A stretch of DNA of 64,000 nucleotides from Alloyangia pacifica (GCF_020524285.1 NZ_JAIVKX010000005.1:1-64000); one strand, 5' to 3'; counted from the first letter of the stretch, positions 16,602 through 26,952 are shown. Notes: generated by a model from the letters alone, not told the origin. Numbers and translations: made by a program.

Positions 16602-18194
16602 GTGTCTATTCTGGCAAAGAAACGCGGGCTGTCGGCCCTCGCGCTTGCAGCAGTGCTCGGCCTCGGTGCCGCACCCGCCGCAATGGCGCAGGAAAAGGTG
16701 TCGACCGTGGTCAACACCATGCAGATCTTCAGCTCGCTCGATCCGGCGAAGGTCACCGACTACACCGGCTACATGGCGGTGGTGAACATGTACGACGGTC
16801 TGACCACCGTCGCACCCTCGGGCGAGATCGTGCCGCACCTCGCGAAGTCCTGGGACATCTCCGAGGACGGGCTGACCTACACCTTCCACCTGCGTGACGA
16901 CGTGACCTTCCAGGACGGCTCGGCGCTGAGCGCCTCCGACGCGGTCTGGTCGATCCAGCGCCTGCTGAAGATCAACAAGGGCCCGTCGAACCTGCTCGTC
17001 GACCTGATCGACCCGGCCAATGTGACCGCGCCCGACGCGACCACGGTCGAGATCAAGCTGAACCGCCCGTTCTCGCCCTTCCTTGCCTCCACCCCGATCC
17101 TGCTGGTGCTGAACCAGAAGCTGGTCGAGGCGAACGCGACGGCGGATGACGCGCTCGGCGAAGCCTACGTCGGCGACAACTCGGTCGGTTCGGGCCCGTA
17201 TTCGCTGGTCAGCTACAACCGCTCGGCGGACATGGTGATCGAGCGCAACCCCGACTACTTCCTCGGCTGGGACAAGGGCACGCCGATCGACGAAGTGCGC
17301 TTCGTGCAAACCTCGGACGACGCCACCGTGCGCGCGCTGGCCGAAAAGGGCGAGCTGGGCCTCTCGTCGCACGGTCTCGGCAACGACACCTTTGAATCCA
17401 TCGGCAACATGCCCGGCTACAAGCTGCTGCAGACCCGCACCGCCGGCGGTTTCCAGATCAAGCTGAACACCAAGGTCTACCCGACCGACGACGTGCATGT
17501 GCGCCGCGCCATCGCCTATGCGACCGACTACGAGACGATCCAAGAGATCATCTACCCGGGCGTGCCGATGCACGGGCCGCTTTCGGACACCTTCGAGACG
17601 GCGTTCAACACAGAGATCCCGACCGGTGTCTACGACCTGGAGAAGGCCAAGGAAGAGCTGGCGCTGTCCAAGTACGCGGGCGAGGACATCACGCTGGTCA
17701 ACAGCTACGTCGCCTCGCTGGCCTTCGAGCAGGAAGTGGCGCTGCTGATGCAGGCCAACCTCGCGCAGGTCGGCATCACGCTCGACATCCGTCCCGAGCC
17801 GTGGAACCGCATCGTCGAACTGGCGTCGAACCCCGACACCACCCCGGCGTCGACGCAGGTGAACGTGAGCCCAAGCTACCCCTCGCCGGACTCGATGTTC
17901 TTCAACCAGTACCACTCCAAGGCGTCGGGCACCTGGTGGTCGATGGAATGGCTGCAGGACCCGGAGATCGACGCGCTGATCGACCAGTCGCGCGCCCAGA
18001 CCGACCCGGCCGAGATCAACGCGACCTACAAGGAACTGCAGCAATCGATCTATGACCTGCAGCCCGCCGTCTGGGCCGTTGCTCCGATGCGCCGCTACGC
18101 GGCCAACGCCTGCCTGCAGGGCTACGAGTTCCGTCCCATGCAGAGCTGGGACCTGAACTTCTGGCACTTCACCTGGGAATGCCCGTCGAACTGA
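16602..18194 (+). CDS. Peptide-type ABC transporter substrate-binding protein (SBP_bac_5)
   Basis: A 530-aa periplasmic binding protein of the DppA/OppA family. It starts at GTG 16602, with AGGAG 7 bp upstream; the open frame extends further 5' but without a ribosome site. The signal peptide is about 1-30 (cleavage near AAMA-QEKV). Family motifs are NMYDGLTTVAPSGEIVPHLA, VRRAIAYATDYETIQEIIYP and SPDSMFFNQYHS. Unusually it lies between the two HyuA/DUF917 pairs rather than before the permeases. It should deliver the substrate to the DppBC-like channel. Confidence 0.92.
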   Translation: MSILAKKRGLSALALAAVLGLGAAPAAMAQEKVSTVVNTMQIFSSLDPAKVTDYTGYMAVVNMYDGLTTVAPSGEIVPHLAKSWDISEDGLTYTFHLRDDVTFQDGSALSASDAVWSIQRLLKINKGPSNLLVDLIDPANVTAPDATTVEIKLNRPFSPFLASTPILLVLNQKLVEANATADDALGEAYVGDNSVGSGPYSLVSYNRSADMVIERNPDYFLGWDKGTPIDEVRFVQTSDDATVRALAEKGELGLSSHGLGNDTFESIGNMPGYKLLQTRTAGGFQIKLNTKVYPTDDVHVRRAIAYATDYETIQEIIYPGVPMHGPLSDTFETAFNTEIPTGVYDLEKAKEELALSKYAGEDITLVNSYVASLAFEQEVALLMQANLAQVGITLDIRPEPWNRIVELASNPDTTPASTQVNVSPSYPSPDSMFFNQYHSKASGTWWSMEWLQDPEIDALIDQSRAQTDPAEINATYKELQQSIYDLQPAVWAVAPMRRYAANACLQGYEFRPMQSWDLNFWHFTWECPSN

Positions 18195-18218
18195 TCGGTC
18201 GCGCCCCCATTGAAACAG

Positions 18219-18245
18219 GCCGGTCCCGCGACTTGCGGGGCCGGC
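18219..18245 (+). promoter_or_regulatory. Intercistronic RNA hairpin
   Basis: GCCGGTCCCGC / GCGGGGCCGGC form an 11-bp stem (one G-U) with a GACTT loop between the binding-protein stop and the DUF917 copy 2 start. There is no T-tract, so it looks like an mRNA-stabilising or attenuating hairpin that would favour binding-protein output. Confidence 0.6.
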
Positions 18246-18269
18246 ACAAGCAAGGCCCAAGGTGGACAG

Positions 18270-19346
18270 ATGCTCCAGGAATTTCCGGAAGAGAATATTG
18301 AATCCCTCGCCACCGGCGCGTGGATTCTGGGTACGGGCGGCGGCGGCAACCCCTATCTTTCAACGCTGAACCTCCGCCGCCTCTACGCCGAGGGCGCGCG
18401 GGTCCAGGTCCTGCAGCCGGACGAGTTGGCGGACGACGACATGGTCGCGGTGGTCTCCGGCATGGGCGCTCCGCTGGTCGGCCAGGAGCGGCTGAAGGAC
18501 CCTCGCCACATGGCCCGCGCCGTCGAGCTGATGGAAGATTACCTCGGCCGCCCGTTCCGCGCGATCATGGCGCTGGAGATCGGCGGAGCCAACGCGCTGT
18601 CGCCGTTCCTCGCCGCGGCGCTTCTCGGCAGGCCGGTGGTCAACGCCGACTGCATGGGCCGCGCCTATCCCGAGGCGCAGATGACTTCCTTCGCGATCGG
18701 CGGGCTGTCGATGTTCCCGCTGTCGCTGGTGGACGTGCGCGACAACGAGGTGATCGTCACCCGCGCCGAAAGCTGGAAATGGATGGAGAAGGTCTCCCGC
18801 GCGGTCTGCACCGCCGTGGGCTCGACCGCGGCGACCTGCAAGGCGCCCCGCACGGGCCGCGAGGTCAAGGACTGGGGCATCCACGACACGATTACTCAGG
18901 CGACCGATCTCGGCCGTGTCGTGCTCGAGGCCCGCGCCCGTCATGACGATCCGGTGGCCGCCGTGCTGGACCACGCCAAGGGCAAGCAGATCTTCCGCGG
19001 CAAGATCGTCGACGTGGACCGCACCACCACCGGCGGCTTCCTGCGCGGCAAGACCGTGATCGAGGGCATCGACGCGGATCGCGGCGCGACGCTCGAACTG
19101 GCCTTCCAGAACGAATGGGCGGTGGCCTTCCGCAATGGTGAGCCGGTGGCGATGACGCCGGACCTGCTGTGCCTTCTCGACAGTGTGTCAGGCAGCGCCA
19201 TCGGCACCGAGTCCGTGCGCTACGGCCAGCGCGTGAGCGTGGTGGCGCTTCCGGCGCCGGAGATCCTCACGACGCCCGCGGGCGTGGCGGCGGTCGGCCC
19301 GCGTGCCTTCGGCTATGACATTGACTTCAAATCGGTATTCAAATGA
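18270..19346 (+). CDS. DUF917-family protein, copy 2
   Basis: A 358-aa paralogue of the protein at 15439. It shares GAWILGTGGGGNPYLSTL, LEIGGANALSPFLAAALLG, DCMGRAYPEAQMTSFAIGG and SVRYGQRVSVVALP. The chosen ATG (18270) has AAGG 7 bp upstream; the open frame reaches back to 18210 through the hairpin, which is unlikely to be coding. Its stop overlaps the ATG of HyuA copy 2 (ATGA). Divergence from copy 1 is considerable, so the pair probably handles a different substrate or stereoisomer rather than being a recent duplicate. Confidence 0.87.
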   Translation: MLQEFPEENIESLATGAWILGTGGGGNPYLSTLNLRRLYAEGARVQVLQPDELADDDMVAVVSGMGAPLVGQERLKDPRHMARAVELMEDYLGRPFRAIMALEIGGANALSPFLAAALLGRPVVNADCMGRAYPEAQMTSFAIGGLSMFPLSLVDVRDNEVIVTRAESWKWMEKVSRAVCTAVGSTAATCKAPRTGREVKDWGIHDTITQATDLGRVVLEARARHDDPVAAVLDHAKGKQIFRGKIVDVDRTTTGGFLRGKTVIEGIDADRGATLELAFQNEWAVAFRNGEPVAMTPDLLCLLDSVSGSAIGTESVRYGQRVSVVALPAPEILTTPAGVAAVGPRAFGYDIDFKSVFK

Positions 19347-20881
19347 AGCGTATTGGCATTGACGTTGGCGGCACCAATACGGATGCCGTGCTGATCGACG
19401 GCGACAAGATCACCGCCTCGATCAAGGTTCCCACCACGCAGGACGTGATGTCGGGCGTGAAATCCGCGCTCGCGCATGTCGCCGCGCATATCGGCGACAC
19501 GCCGCGCCCGCTCGATGCGGTGATGATCGGCACGACCCATTTCACGAACGCCGTGGTGGAACGCGCCCGGCTCGAACGCGTGGCGGCGATCCGTATCGCT
19601 CTGCCGACCGGCGCGTCGCTGCCGCCGATGTGCGACTGGCCCGAGGACCTCTATCGCGCCGTCGATCCGATGATTTTCATGGTGCATGGGGGGCACGAAT
19701 ACGATGGCAGCCCGCTGGTGCCGATGCGCGAGGACGAGATCCGCGAGGCAGCGACGAAGATCCGCGACGCCGGGGTAACCTCCGTGGCGATCTCGGCGAC
19801 CTTCTCGCCGCTGACCACGGAATGCGAGGACCGTGCGGCGGAGATCGTGCGCTCGATCATCCCCGAGGCGCGGATCACCCTGTCGAACAGCCTCGGCCGG
19901 ATCGGCCTGCTGGAACGGGAGAACGTCGCACTTCTGAACGCCTCGCTGCAGTCGCTCGGCAAGACCACGGTGCAGGCCTTCAAGACGGCGCTCGCCGAGA
20001 TCGGCCTCGATGCGCCGTTCTTCCTGACGCAGAACGACGGCACCGTGGCGCTGGCCGATGTGGCGGCGGCGAACCCGGTGTTCAGCTTTGCCTCGGGTCC
20101 GACCAACTCCATGCGCGGGGCGGCTTTCCTGACCGGGCTGAATGACGCGATGGTGGTCGACGTCGGCGGCACGACCTCGGATATCGGCTGCCTGATCGGG
20201 GGCTTCCCGCGCGAGGCCAACAACATCGTCCATATCGGCGGTGTGCGAACGCTGTTCCGGATGCCCGACCTGCTGCCCATCGCGCTTGGCGGTGGCACGG
20301 TGGTCGATCCCGAGACCGGCGCCATCGGCCCGCGATCGGTGGGCTATCGCATCCTGCAGGAAGCCCGGGTTTTCGGTGGCCAGACGCTGACCACCTCTGA
20401 CATCGCGGTCGCCGCGGGGATGATCGAGATGGGGGACCCGTCGCTGGTCCGCGATCTCGACCCGACCTTCGTGCAGGACACGCTTGCCCGGATGCGCGCC
20501 ATGGTGGCCGAGAACTTCGATCAGATGAAAACCTCGGCCGAGGACGTGCCGCTGATCGCGGTCGGTGGCGGGGCCTTCCTGATCCCCGACGAGGTGCCCG
20601 GCGCCTCCGAGGTTCTGCGGGTCGAGAATGCCGGCGTGGCCAATGCGCTCGGCGCGGCCATGGCGCAGGTCTCGGGCGAGGTCGACCAGGTGTTCTCGGA
20701 TATGAGCCGGGAGCAGGCGCTGGCGGCGGCGGAGACCGAGGCGCGGGCCGCGGCGGTCGCCGCGGGTGCCGATGCCGAGAGCCTGCAGGTTCTCGAGATC
20801 GAGGACATCCCCATCGCCTACCTGCCCGGCGGCGCGCGACGTGTGCGCGTGCGGGTGATCGGTGATATCTCCTTTGGCTGA
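19343..20881 (+). CDS. Hydantoinase/oxoprolinase-family ATPase, copy 2
   Basis: A 512-aa HyuA-type protein with GIDVGGTNTDAVLI at residues 4-17 and VVDVGGTTSDIG near the middle, plus MIGTTHFTNAVVERARLERV, FASGPTNSMRGAAFLTGL and FGGQTLTTSDIAVAAG, which are shared with copy 1. It is coupled to DUF917 copy 2 by a 4-bp overlap. The pair order (DUF917 then HyuA) is the reverse of copy 1 (HyuA then DUF917), so the two pairs flank the binding-protein gene in mirrored order. The short form without a C-terminal extension is the same in both copies. Confidence 0.9.
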   Translation: MKRIGIDVGGTNTDAVLIDGDKITASIKVPTTQDVMSGVKSALAHVAAHIGDTPRPLDAVMIGTTHFTNAVVERARLERVAAIRIALPTGASLPPMCDWPEDLYRAVDPMIFMVHGGHEYDGSPLVPMREDEIREAATKIRDAGVTSVAISATFSPLTTECEDRAAEIVRSIIPEARITLSNSLGRIGLLERENVALLNASLQSLGKTTVQAFKTALAEIGLDAPFFLTQNDGTVALADVAAANPVFSFASGPTNSMRGAAFLTGLNDAMVVDVGGTTSDIGCLIGGFPREANNIVHIGGVRTLFRMPDLLPIALGGGTVVDPETGAIGPRSVGYRILQEARVFGGQTLTTSDIAVAAGMIEMGDPSLVRDLDPTFVQDTLARMRAMVAENFDQMKTSAEDVPLIAVGGGAFLIPDEVPGASEVLRVENAGVANALGAAMAQVSGEVDQVFSDMSREQALAAAETEARAAAVAAGADAESLQVLEIEDIPIAYLPGGARRVRVRVIGDISFG

Positions 20882-20898
20882 CGCCTAGGATGATGATT

Positions 20899-20930
20899 GA
20901 GCCGCCCCGGCCACTATGCCCGGGCGGCTC
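20899..20930 (+). promoter_or_regulatory. Intercistronic RNA hairpin
   Basis: GAGCCGCCC / GGGCGGCTC form a 9-bp perfect stem around a 14-nt loop, between the HyuA copy 2 stop and the peptidase gene. No T-run follows, so it is more likely a processing or stability element than a terminator. Confidence 0.55.
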
Positions 20931-20953
20931 TGCATGAAGACAGGAAGACGACT

Positions 20954-21913
20954 ATGACGACGATTGCACTGGCCATTCACGGGGGCTGCGGCGTGCTGCC
21001 CCTCGACAGCATGAGCGCGGAAGACTGGGCCGAGGCTCGGCAGGACCTGGCGCGCGCGCTCGTCGCGGGTTGGGCGGAACTGACGGAAGGCGGCTCTGCC
21101 GTCGCCGCCGTGGAAGCCGCCGTCGTCGTCATGGAAGACAGCCCGCATTTCAACGCCGGGCACGGCGCCGCGCTGAACGAGGAGGGTATCCATGAGCTTG
21201 ATGCCTCGATCATGGACGGCGCCACGCTCGAGGCGGGGGCGGTCAGCGCGGCGCGCGGCATCCGCAACCCGGTGCGGGCAGCCCGTGCGCTGATGGACGA
21301 TGGTCGCGCGGTGTTCCTGACCGGCGGCGCGGCAGATGACTTTGCTGCCGCGGCGGGCCTCGAGGTCATGCCGCAGGATTATTTCACCACGCAGAAACGC
21401 GTCGAGGCCCTCGCAGCGATGAAAGCCCATGCCGCCGCCGGAACCGAGGCGACCGAGAACGAGAAGCACGGAACCGTCGGCGCGGTGGCGCTCGATGTGG
21501 CCGGGCACCTCGCGGCGGCCACCTCGACCGGGGGCTACACCAACAAGCCCGCCGGTCGCGTCGGCGACAGTCCGGTGATTGGCGCCGGCACCTACGCGCG
21601 CGACGGGGTCTGCGCCGTGTCGGGCACAGGCAAGGGCGAGTTCTTCATCCGGCACGTGGTCGGGCACGAGATCGCGGCGCGGATTGCCTATCTGAAGGAA
21701 GACGTCCGCACGGCGGCCGAGCATGTGGTGCACGTGGACCTCTCGAGCTCGTCGCAGACCACCGGAATCATCGGTGCTGGGCTGGTGGCGCTGGACGCCT
21801 CGGGTAAGGTCAGCGCTCCCTTCAATACCGCCGGCATGTTCCGCGGCTGGGTCACCCCCGAGGGCCGTGCCTTCGTCGCGACCCACCAGGAAATCCATGA
21901 GGTGCAGCTGTGA
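20954..21913 (+). CDS. Isoaspartyl peptidase / L-asparaginase (plant-type Ntn hydrolase)
   Basis: A 319-aa precursor of the isoaspartyl aminopeptidase/type III asparaginase family. The family hallmarks are present: AIHGGCG at the N-terminus, FNAGHGAALNEEG, ELDASIMDG, and the autocleavage site KHG-TVGAVALD. Thr174 would become the N-terminal nucleophile of the beta subunit, and GGYTNKPAGRVGDSP and GTGKGEFF fit the substrate pocket. The enzyme hydrolyses beta-aspartyl (isoaspartyl) dipeptides or asparagine in the cytoplasm. ATG 20954 follows an AGGAAG site. Its place here suggests that ring opening by the HyuA/DUF917 enzymes yields an isoaspartyl-like peptide; this is inference. Confidence 0.9.
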   Translation: MTTIALAIHGGCGVLPLDSMSAEDWAEARQDLARALVAGWAELTEGGSAVAAVEAAVVVMEDSPHFNAGHGAALNEEGIHELDASIMDGATLEAGAVSAARGIRNPVRAARALMDDGRAVFLTGGAADDFAAAAGLEVMPQDYFTTQKRVEALAAMKAHAAAGTEATENEKHGTVGAVALDVAGHLAAATSTGGYTNKPAGRVGDSPVIGAGTYARDGVCAVSGTGKGEFFIRHVVGHEIAARIAYLKEDVRTAAEHVVHVDLSSSSQTTGIIGAGLVALDASGKVSAPFNTAGMFRGWVTPEGRAFVATHQEIHEVQL

Positions 21914-22941
21914 GCGAGATGATCCCCGTCTTCGACGGCCACAACGATGTGCTCTCGAAGCTGCTGCGCGCCTCTGACGGAGCCGAGACCCGCTTCCTGA
22001 CCGGCGCGCCGGGCATGCAGATCGACCTGCCCCGGGCGCAGGCCTCGAAGTTCGCTGGCGGGCTCTGCGCGGTCTGGGTGAGCACCGGCGACCAGACGCT
22101 GGACGAGAACGGCGACCTGCCGCGCGTGCCGCAGGCCTCCGCCCTTCAGCAGACGATTGCGCAAGCCGCGCTGCTGCACCGCATCGTGCGCCAGTCGGAC
22201 GGGGCGGTCACGCTCTGCCGCAGCGCCGCCGATATCCGCGCGGCCATGGCAGAGGGCAGCTTTGCCGCCGTGTTCCACATCGAGGGCATCGAGGCCGTGA
22301 CCGAAGACCTCGACCTGCTGCACGTGCTGCATGCCGCCGGTCTGCGCACGATGGGTCCGGTCTGGAGCCGCCCGAACATCTTCGCCCATGGCGTGCCCTT
22401 CGTCATGGGGCGTGAGCCCGACATTGGAGGCGGGCTGACCGCGGCCGGGCAGGATCTGGTCCGGCTCTGCAACGAGCTGGGGATCCTCGTCGACCTGTCG
22501 CACCTCAACGACGCCGGATTCTGGGACGTTGCGCGGATCTCGGATGCGCCGCTGGTCGCCTCGCATTCCAACTCCTTCGCGATCTGCCCGCACAGCCGCA
22601 ATGCCACGGACAAGCAACTGGATGCGATCCGCGAGACCGGCGGCCTGATCGGGCTGAACTTCGGCGTGCGGTTTCTCCACCCCGAGGGCGTCCGCGATCC
22701 CGAGATGGGCTTTGACGTGATGGTGCGCCACATCGACTATCTCGTCGAGCGTGTCGGCATCGACCACGTCGCGCTCGGTTCGGATTTCGACGGCACCTTC
22801 ATGTCGCGGCAGATGGGGGACGTGGCCGGCGTGCAGCGCCTGCTGGAAGCCCTGCGCGCGGCCGGCTACGGCGAAGAGGAACTGGCGAAGATCGCCCACC
22901 GCAACTGGATCGCGACGCTGGAGCGTACCTGGGGGCAGTGA
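21910..22941 (+). CDS. Membrane dipeptidase family (M19, renal-dipeptidase-like)
   Basis: A 343-aa zinc peptidase of family M19. The metal ligands are visible: His11-x-Asp13 (FDGHNDVL), the bridging Glu in FHIEGIEA, His in VDLSHLND and VASHSN, and Asp in GSDFDG. The start is GTG 21910 (GTGA overlap with the peptidase stop) or ATG 21919. There is no signal peptide, so it acts in the cytoplasm. Family members hydrolyse dipeptides, including D-amino-acid-containing ones and some cyclic or beta-lactam analogues. It fits the terminal step of a peptide-like pathway. Confidence 0.9.
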   Translation: MSEMIPVFDGHNDVLSKLLRASDGAETRFLTGAPGMQIDLPRAQASKFAGGLCAVWVSTGDQTLDENGDLPRVPQASALQQTIAQAALLHRIVRQSDGAVTLCRSAADIRAAMAEGSFAAVFHIEGIEAVTEDLDLLHVLHAAGLRTMGPVWSRPNIFAHGVPFVMGREPDIGGGLTAAGQDLVRLCNELGILVDLSHLNDAGFWDVARISDAPLVASHSNSFAICPHSRNATDKQLDAIRETGGLIGLNFGVRFLHPEGVRDPEMGFDVMVRHIDYLVERVGIDHVALGSDFDGTFMSRQMGDVAGVQRLLEALRAAGYGEEELAKIAHRNWIATLERTWGQ

Positions 22942-23136
22942 TCCCCGGTCGTGGTGATCGCGCCCCGAAGTCTATCGGGAGCCCACCGCCGGGGAGGTGG
23001 CGGGTGCCCCGCGGGCACTGGTCATCGCGGCGGACCTGCTGCAAGACATGCGAGCGGGATCAGGATTGGCAGGCAGGGTGTACCCGATGCCGCCGTGCTC
23101 CCGAAAAATGAATGTGAACAGCCGAAAGACCCTGCG

Positions 23137-24174
<1,038 letters not shown>

Positions 24175-24487
24175 AGCAGCGCGAGTGGACTGGGCAAGAA
24201 ATCTACGCGCATTGCAATTCAGAAGCCTCGTCGATCACTTGCCCGCAAGGCCGGTGCGGCAACGCATTGGCATTTATGCGAATCCGGCGGAGGGTAGGGC
24301 GGTCGGCACGAGCATCAATCAGCCGGTCCAGGGAGCTGCCACGGTGCTCGAATGGGGCGACAATGGCTGCCGATCGCCGCGCCACCCTGCTTGGCGAGGA
24401 AGCGGAGCAATCTGGACGTTCCTCAAATGGGTTCGGTCCTCGCAGCATCCGCGCGTACCCGCGCACACGGTGGTCGGTTCCCCGTCT
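24175..24487. other. Intergenic stretch, no gene recognised
   Basis: This lies between the convergent alcohol dehydrogenase and GNAT genes. Short open frames exist on both strands but none has a ribosome site or a recognisable motif. It may contain decayed coding sequence. No hairpin with a T-tract was seen. Confidence 0.4.
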
Positions 24488-24946
24488 TCAGATCTTCAGC
24501 TTGTATCCGATATGGGTCGGTACAAAACCCAGAAGGCCATAGAAGCGATGAGCACCCGGCCGGTCCCTGTCCGTCGTCAACTGAACCAATGAACACCCGC
24601 GCGCCCGGCACTCGCTGATCGCCCAGGCAAACATCGCTTCGCCAAGCCCACCGCCACGACGATCCCGCGCGATCCGTACCGCCTCGATTTGTCCACGCTT
24701 GGTGCCGCCGCGCGACAGGCCCGGGATGAAGGTCAGTTGCAGGGTTCCGACGATATACGGTCCTTGCTCAACCACGCAAAGAAACTGGTTCGGGTCCGCG
24801 TCGATCTCGGTAAACGCATCCCGGTAGCACTCGTCCACGACGGGGGAAGAGGTTTCCCTCGACGAACCAAGCACGTCGTCAGCCAGCAGCGCGACAATTG
24901 CCTCCAGATCCGCTGCGGTAGCGCGGCGACAACGCGGTTTGCCCAT
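24488..24946 (-). CDS. GNAT-family N-acetyltransferase
   Basis: A 152-aa single-domain GNAT. Motif A carries the acetyl-CoA loop in ARDRRGGGLGEAMFAWAI, and motif B is HRFYGLLGFVPTH. Length and N-terminal CRRATAADLEAIVALLADD are typical of small acetyltransferases that modify amines or protein N-termini. It is the last gene of a minus-strand string (AraC, NmrA, DUF4345, DUF1772 remnant). Substrate unknown. Confidence 0.88.
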   Translation of the reverse strand: MGKPRCRRATAADLEAIVALLADDVLGSSRETSSPVVDECYRDAFTEIDADPNQFLCVVEQGPYIVGTLQLTFIPGLSRGGTKRGQIEAVRIARDRRGGGLGEAMFAWAISECRARGCSLVQLTTDRDRPGAHRFYGLLGFVPTHIGYKLKI

Positions 24947-25075
24947 GGGTTGGCACTCCTTATTCTTTCTTGGCGATCGCAGTCAGGGACGCTGCGGGTC
25001 GAAAACGAACCTGCCGGCGTCCAGACGCTGCCTCCACTGCGATGCGCAGGTCGACTCCCTGATCCGGATCGGTTT

Positions 25076-25504
25076 TCAAACCGCTTCCGGCTGAGATTGC
25101 GCCGCCCAGTTGAGTGACAGCATCAGTAGGGCTGCGGACAGTCGGCAGGCGAAGGTGCGGAAGGTATTCCAGTGGCTCCATCGCGGCAGATTGGTGCGGC
25201 ACCAATTGTCTGGGGCTGCTTCCTCCGAGGCTCCCATGCCCGCCAGCACCATGACAATCCCCGGCCCGTGCTTGACGACTGTTGCCCCGTAGGCCGCGAG
25301 CAGCGGGGACACCGGCGCCAGCCCGAAGAAGAGCGCCATGACGACCCAGCGGAACGCTCACGGTTGATCGCCAGCATCGCCTCCACACTACCCTGACCGC
25401 TGATGGCCGACTGGCCCGCGCATGATGAAATCCGAGAATGCGAGAAAGACCCCACCGACCAGCGCATGGGCGATGACGGTGAGGTAGAGGAGAACGGCGG
25501 GCAT
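25076..25504 (-). pseudogene. DUF1772-family membrane protein, two frameshifts
   Basis: Read in three frames, the minus strand gives one DUF1772 (anthrone-oxygenase-like) protein. Its pieces are MPAVLLYLTVIAHALVGGVF with FLAFSDFIMRG, then GQSAISGQGSVEAMLAINRE, then FRWVVMALFFGLAPVSPLLA to the stop at 25076. The first shift lies near 25425 (the original frame stops at 25388-25390). The second is at about 25348-25352, where NRE should be followed by VFRW but one base is missing. The ordered pieces and conserved family motif show recent decay. If the sequence is correct the gene is inactive; an assembly error could also explain it. Confidence 0.75.
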
Positions 25505-25563
25505 GGGCGCGAGCTCCTTGGGTAAGGTGGCAGGCTGTCCAGGACCGAGCCACCGCGGCAGGC

Positions 25564-25992
25564 TCAGTTCGCAGACTTTGATACGGAGAGGCGGGGCGCC
25601 GCCAGCCGGAGGCGCCGACGGAAGGCCAGAAGGCATAGGGCGCTGATCACCAGTTCGGCGACGAGAGCGCCGATGATGCTGCTGGACGGCACTCCGTCGA
25701 CAGCGAGCCCGACCAATCGCCCGAGCGGGAAGGCGAAGAAGACCGTGACGGCCGCCACCATGGAGAAGGGCAAGATTTCGTACTGCCGGATGCCGAGCAA
25801 CATCAGGAGGCCGAAAGCGGCGAGACCGGCGCCGGGCGCGCGCAATTCGCTGAGCAGGCTGGCGTCGTAGCCGAGCGTGATGCCGTAGCTGGCGTAGAAG
25901 GCGTGCGGCGCGAATAGGATGAAAGCGCCGATGGTGAGAGCGCTGAGGCCGGAGAGACCAAGCGCGCTCGTCTCGAACAGGGTGGGTTTCAT
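25564..25992 (-). CDS. DUF4345-family membrane protein
   Basis: A 142-aa protein with four predicted membrane helices (about 10-30, 50-70, 75-97 and 105-125). It opens with TSALGLSGLSALTIGAFILF and carries the acidic/aromatic FYASYGITLG and ELRAPGAGL, a pattern typical of DUF4345. Function is unknown. It lies 24 bp downstream of the NmrA-like gene and upstream of the DUF1772 remnant, an arrangement frequent in AraC- or TetR-controlled redox or detoxification operons. Confidence 0.8.
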   Translation of the reverse strand: MKPTLFETSALGLSGLSALTIGAFILFAPHAFYASYGITLGYDASLLSELRAPGAGLAAFGLLMLLGIRQYEILPFSMVAAVTVFFAFPLGRLVGLAVDGVPSSSIIGALVAELVISALCLLAFRRRLRLAAPRLSVSKSAN

Positions 25993-26016
25993 GTCATATC
26001 CTCTTACGCCGTGGTG

Positions 26017-26844
26017 TCAGGCAGCGCTTGTCCAGGCGCCGGTTCTGGCGGCGGCCCGGGCGAAGTCCGTGAAATCGCGGGGCGGGCGGCCGAGCGCGCG
26101 CATCACACCGTTCGTGGTGTGGGCGTTGCGTCCGTCCAGCGTCTCGCGCGCGATGGCGGTGAAGATGTCGGCCACGAGCTCGCCGCCGGCCTGCGCGATG
26201 TTCGCGTGAAAATCCTCGAAGCTGATCGGGATATGCCGGATCTCGCGCCCCGTAGCCTGCGAGAGCTCGGCCGCCATGGTCGAGAAGGACATCGGCCGGG
26301 GGCCTGTCACCTCGTAGAGTTCGCCCTTGTGGCCCTCTTCGGTCAGCGCCGCCACGGCAACATCGGCAATGTCGTCAATGTCGATGATGGGCTCGGCGAC
26401 ATCGCCGCCGGGCATCGGGAGAACGCCGGCCAGGATCGGATCGCGCAGGTAGCCTTCGGAGAAGTTCTGCGCGAACCAGGCGGCCCGGACGATCGTGAAG
26501 TCGATGCCGGAATTGCGCACCACCTCTTCGCCCAGCCGTGCGTGGTGTTCGCCGCGCCCGGAGAGCAGAACGAGGTGCTCGACGCCCGCGGCGCTGGCGG
26601 TTTCGCACAGGGACTCGAGCTTTTCCACGGCCCCGGGGAAGGCGAGGTCGGGAAAGTAAGTGACATAGGCCGCCTGGGCCCCGCGCAGGGCCGGGGCCCA
26701 GGTCTCCGGCGCCTCCCAGTCGAAGGGCGTTGCGGAACCACGCGACGCGCGGCGCACGGGAAGGCCCCGTGCCTTGAGGCGGCTGGCGACGCGGCTCCCG
26801 GTCTTGCCGGTTGCGCCGATCACGAGGGTCTCTTTGTTTTGCAT
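26017..26844 (-). CDS. NmrA-like NAD(P)-binding oxidoreductase
   Basis: A 275-aa atypical short-chain dehydrogenase with the Rossmann motif VIGATGKTGSRVASRL at residues 8-23 and an NmrA-type downstream region (VEHLVLLSGRGEHH, DFTIVRAAWFAQNFSEG, EPIIDIDDIADVA). The YxxxK pair is not evident, as expected in the NmrA/HSCARG group, which includes redox sensors and quinone or azo reductases. It sits between the AraC regulator and DUF4345 in the same direction and is probably AraC-controlled. Confidence 0.87.
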   Translation of the reverse strand: MQNKETLVIGATGKTGSRVASRLKARGLPVRRASRGSATPFDWEAPETWAPALRGAQAAYVTYFPDLAFPGAVEKLESLCETASAAGVEHLVLLSGRGEHHARLGEEVVRNSGIDFTIVRAAWFAQNFSEGYLRDPILAGVLPMPGGDVAEPIIDIDDIADVAVAALTEEGHKGELYEVTGPRPMSFSTMAAELSQATGREIRHIPISFEDFHANIAQAGGELVADIFTAIARETLDGRNAHTTNGVMRALGRPPRDFTDFARAAARTGAWTSAA

Positions 26845-26952
26845 GGGGTGTCTCCCTGGCTTCGGTATCGGTGGCCAGAGGATATGCGCAGGGATGTCAC
26901 GCGGTATTGACCGGCGGCGCCAGCCTTTTGACCGTCGTCGCCAGCGCGCCCG

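Noticed and set aside
24203-24466. Minus-strand 87-codon frame downstream of the GNAT gene
   Set aside because: No motif, no ribosome site, overlaps another open frame of equal quality on the plus strand.
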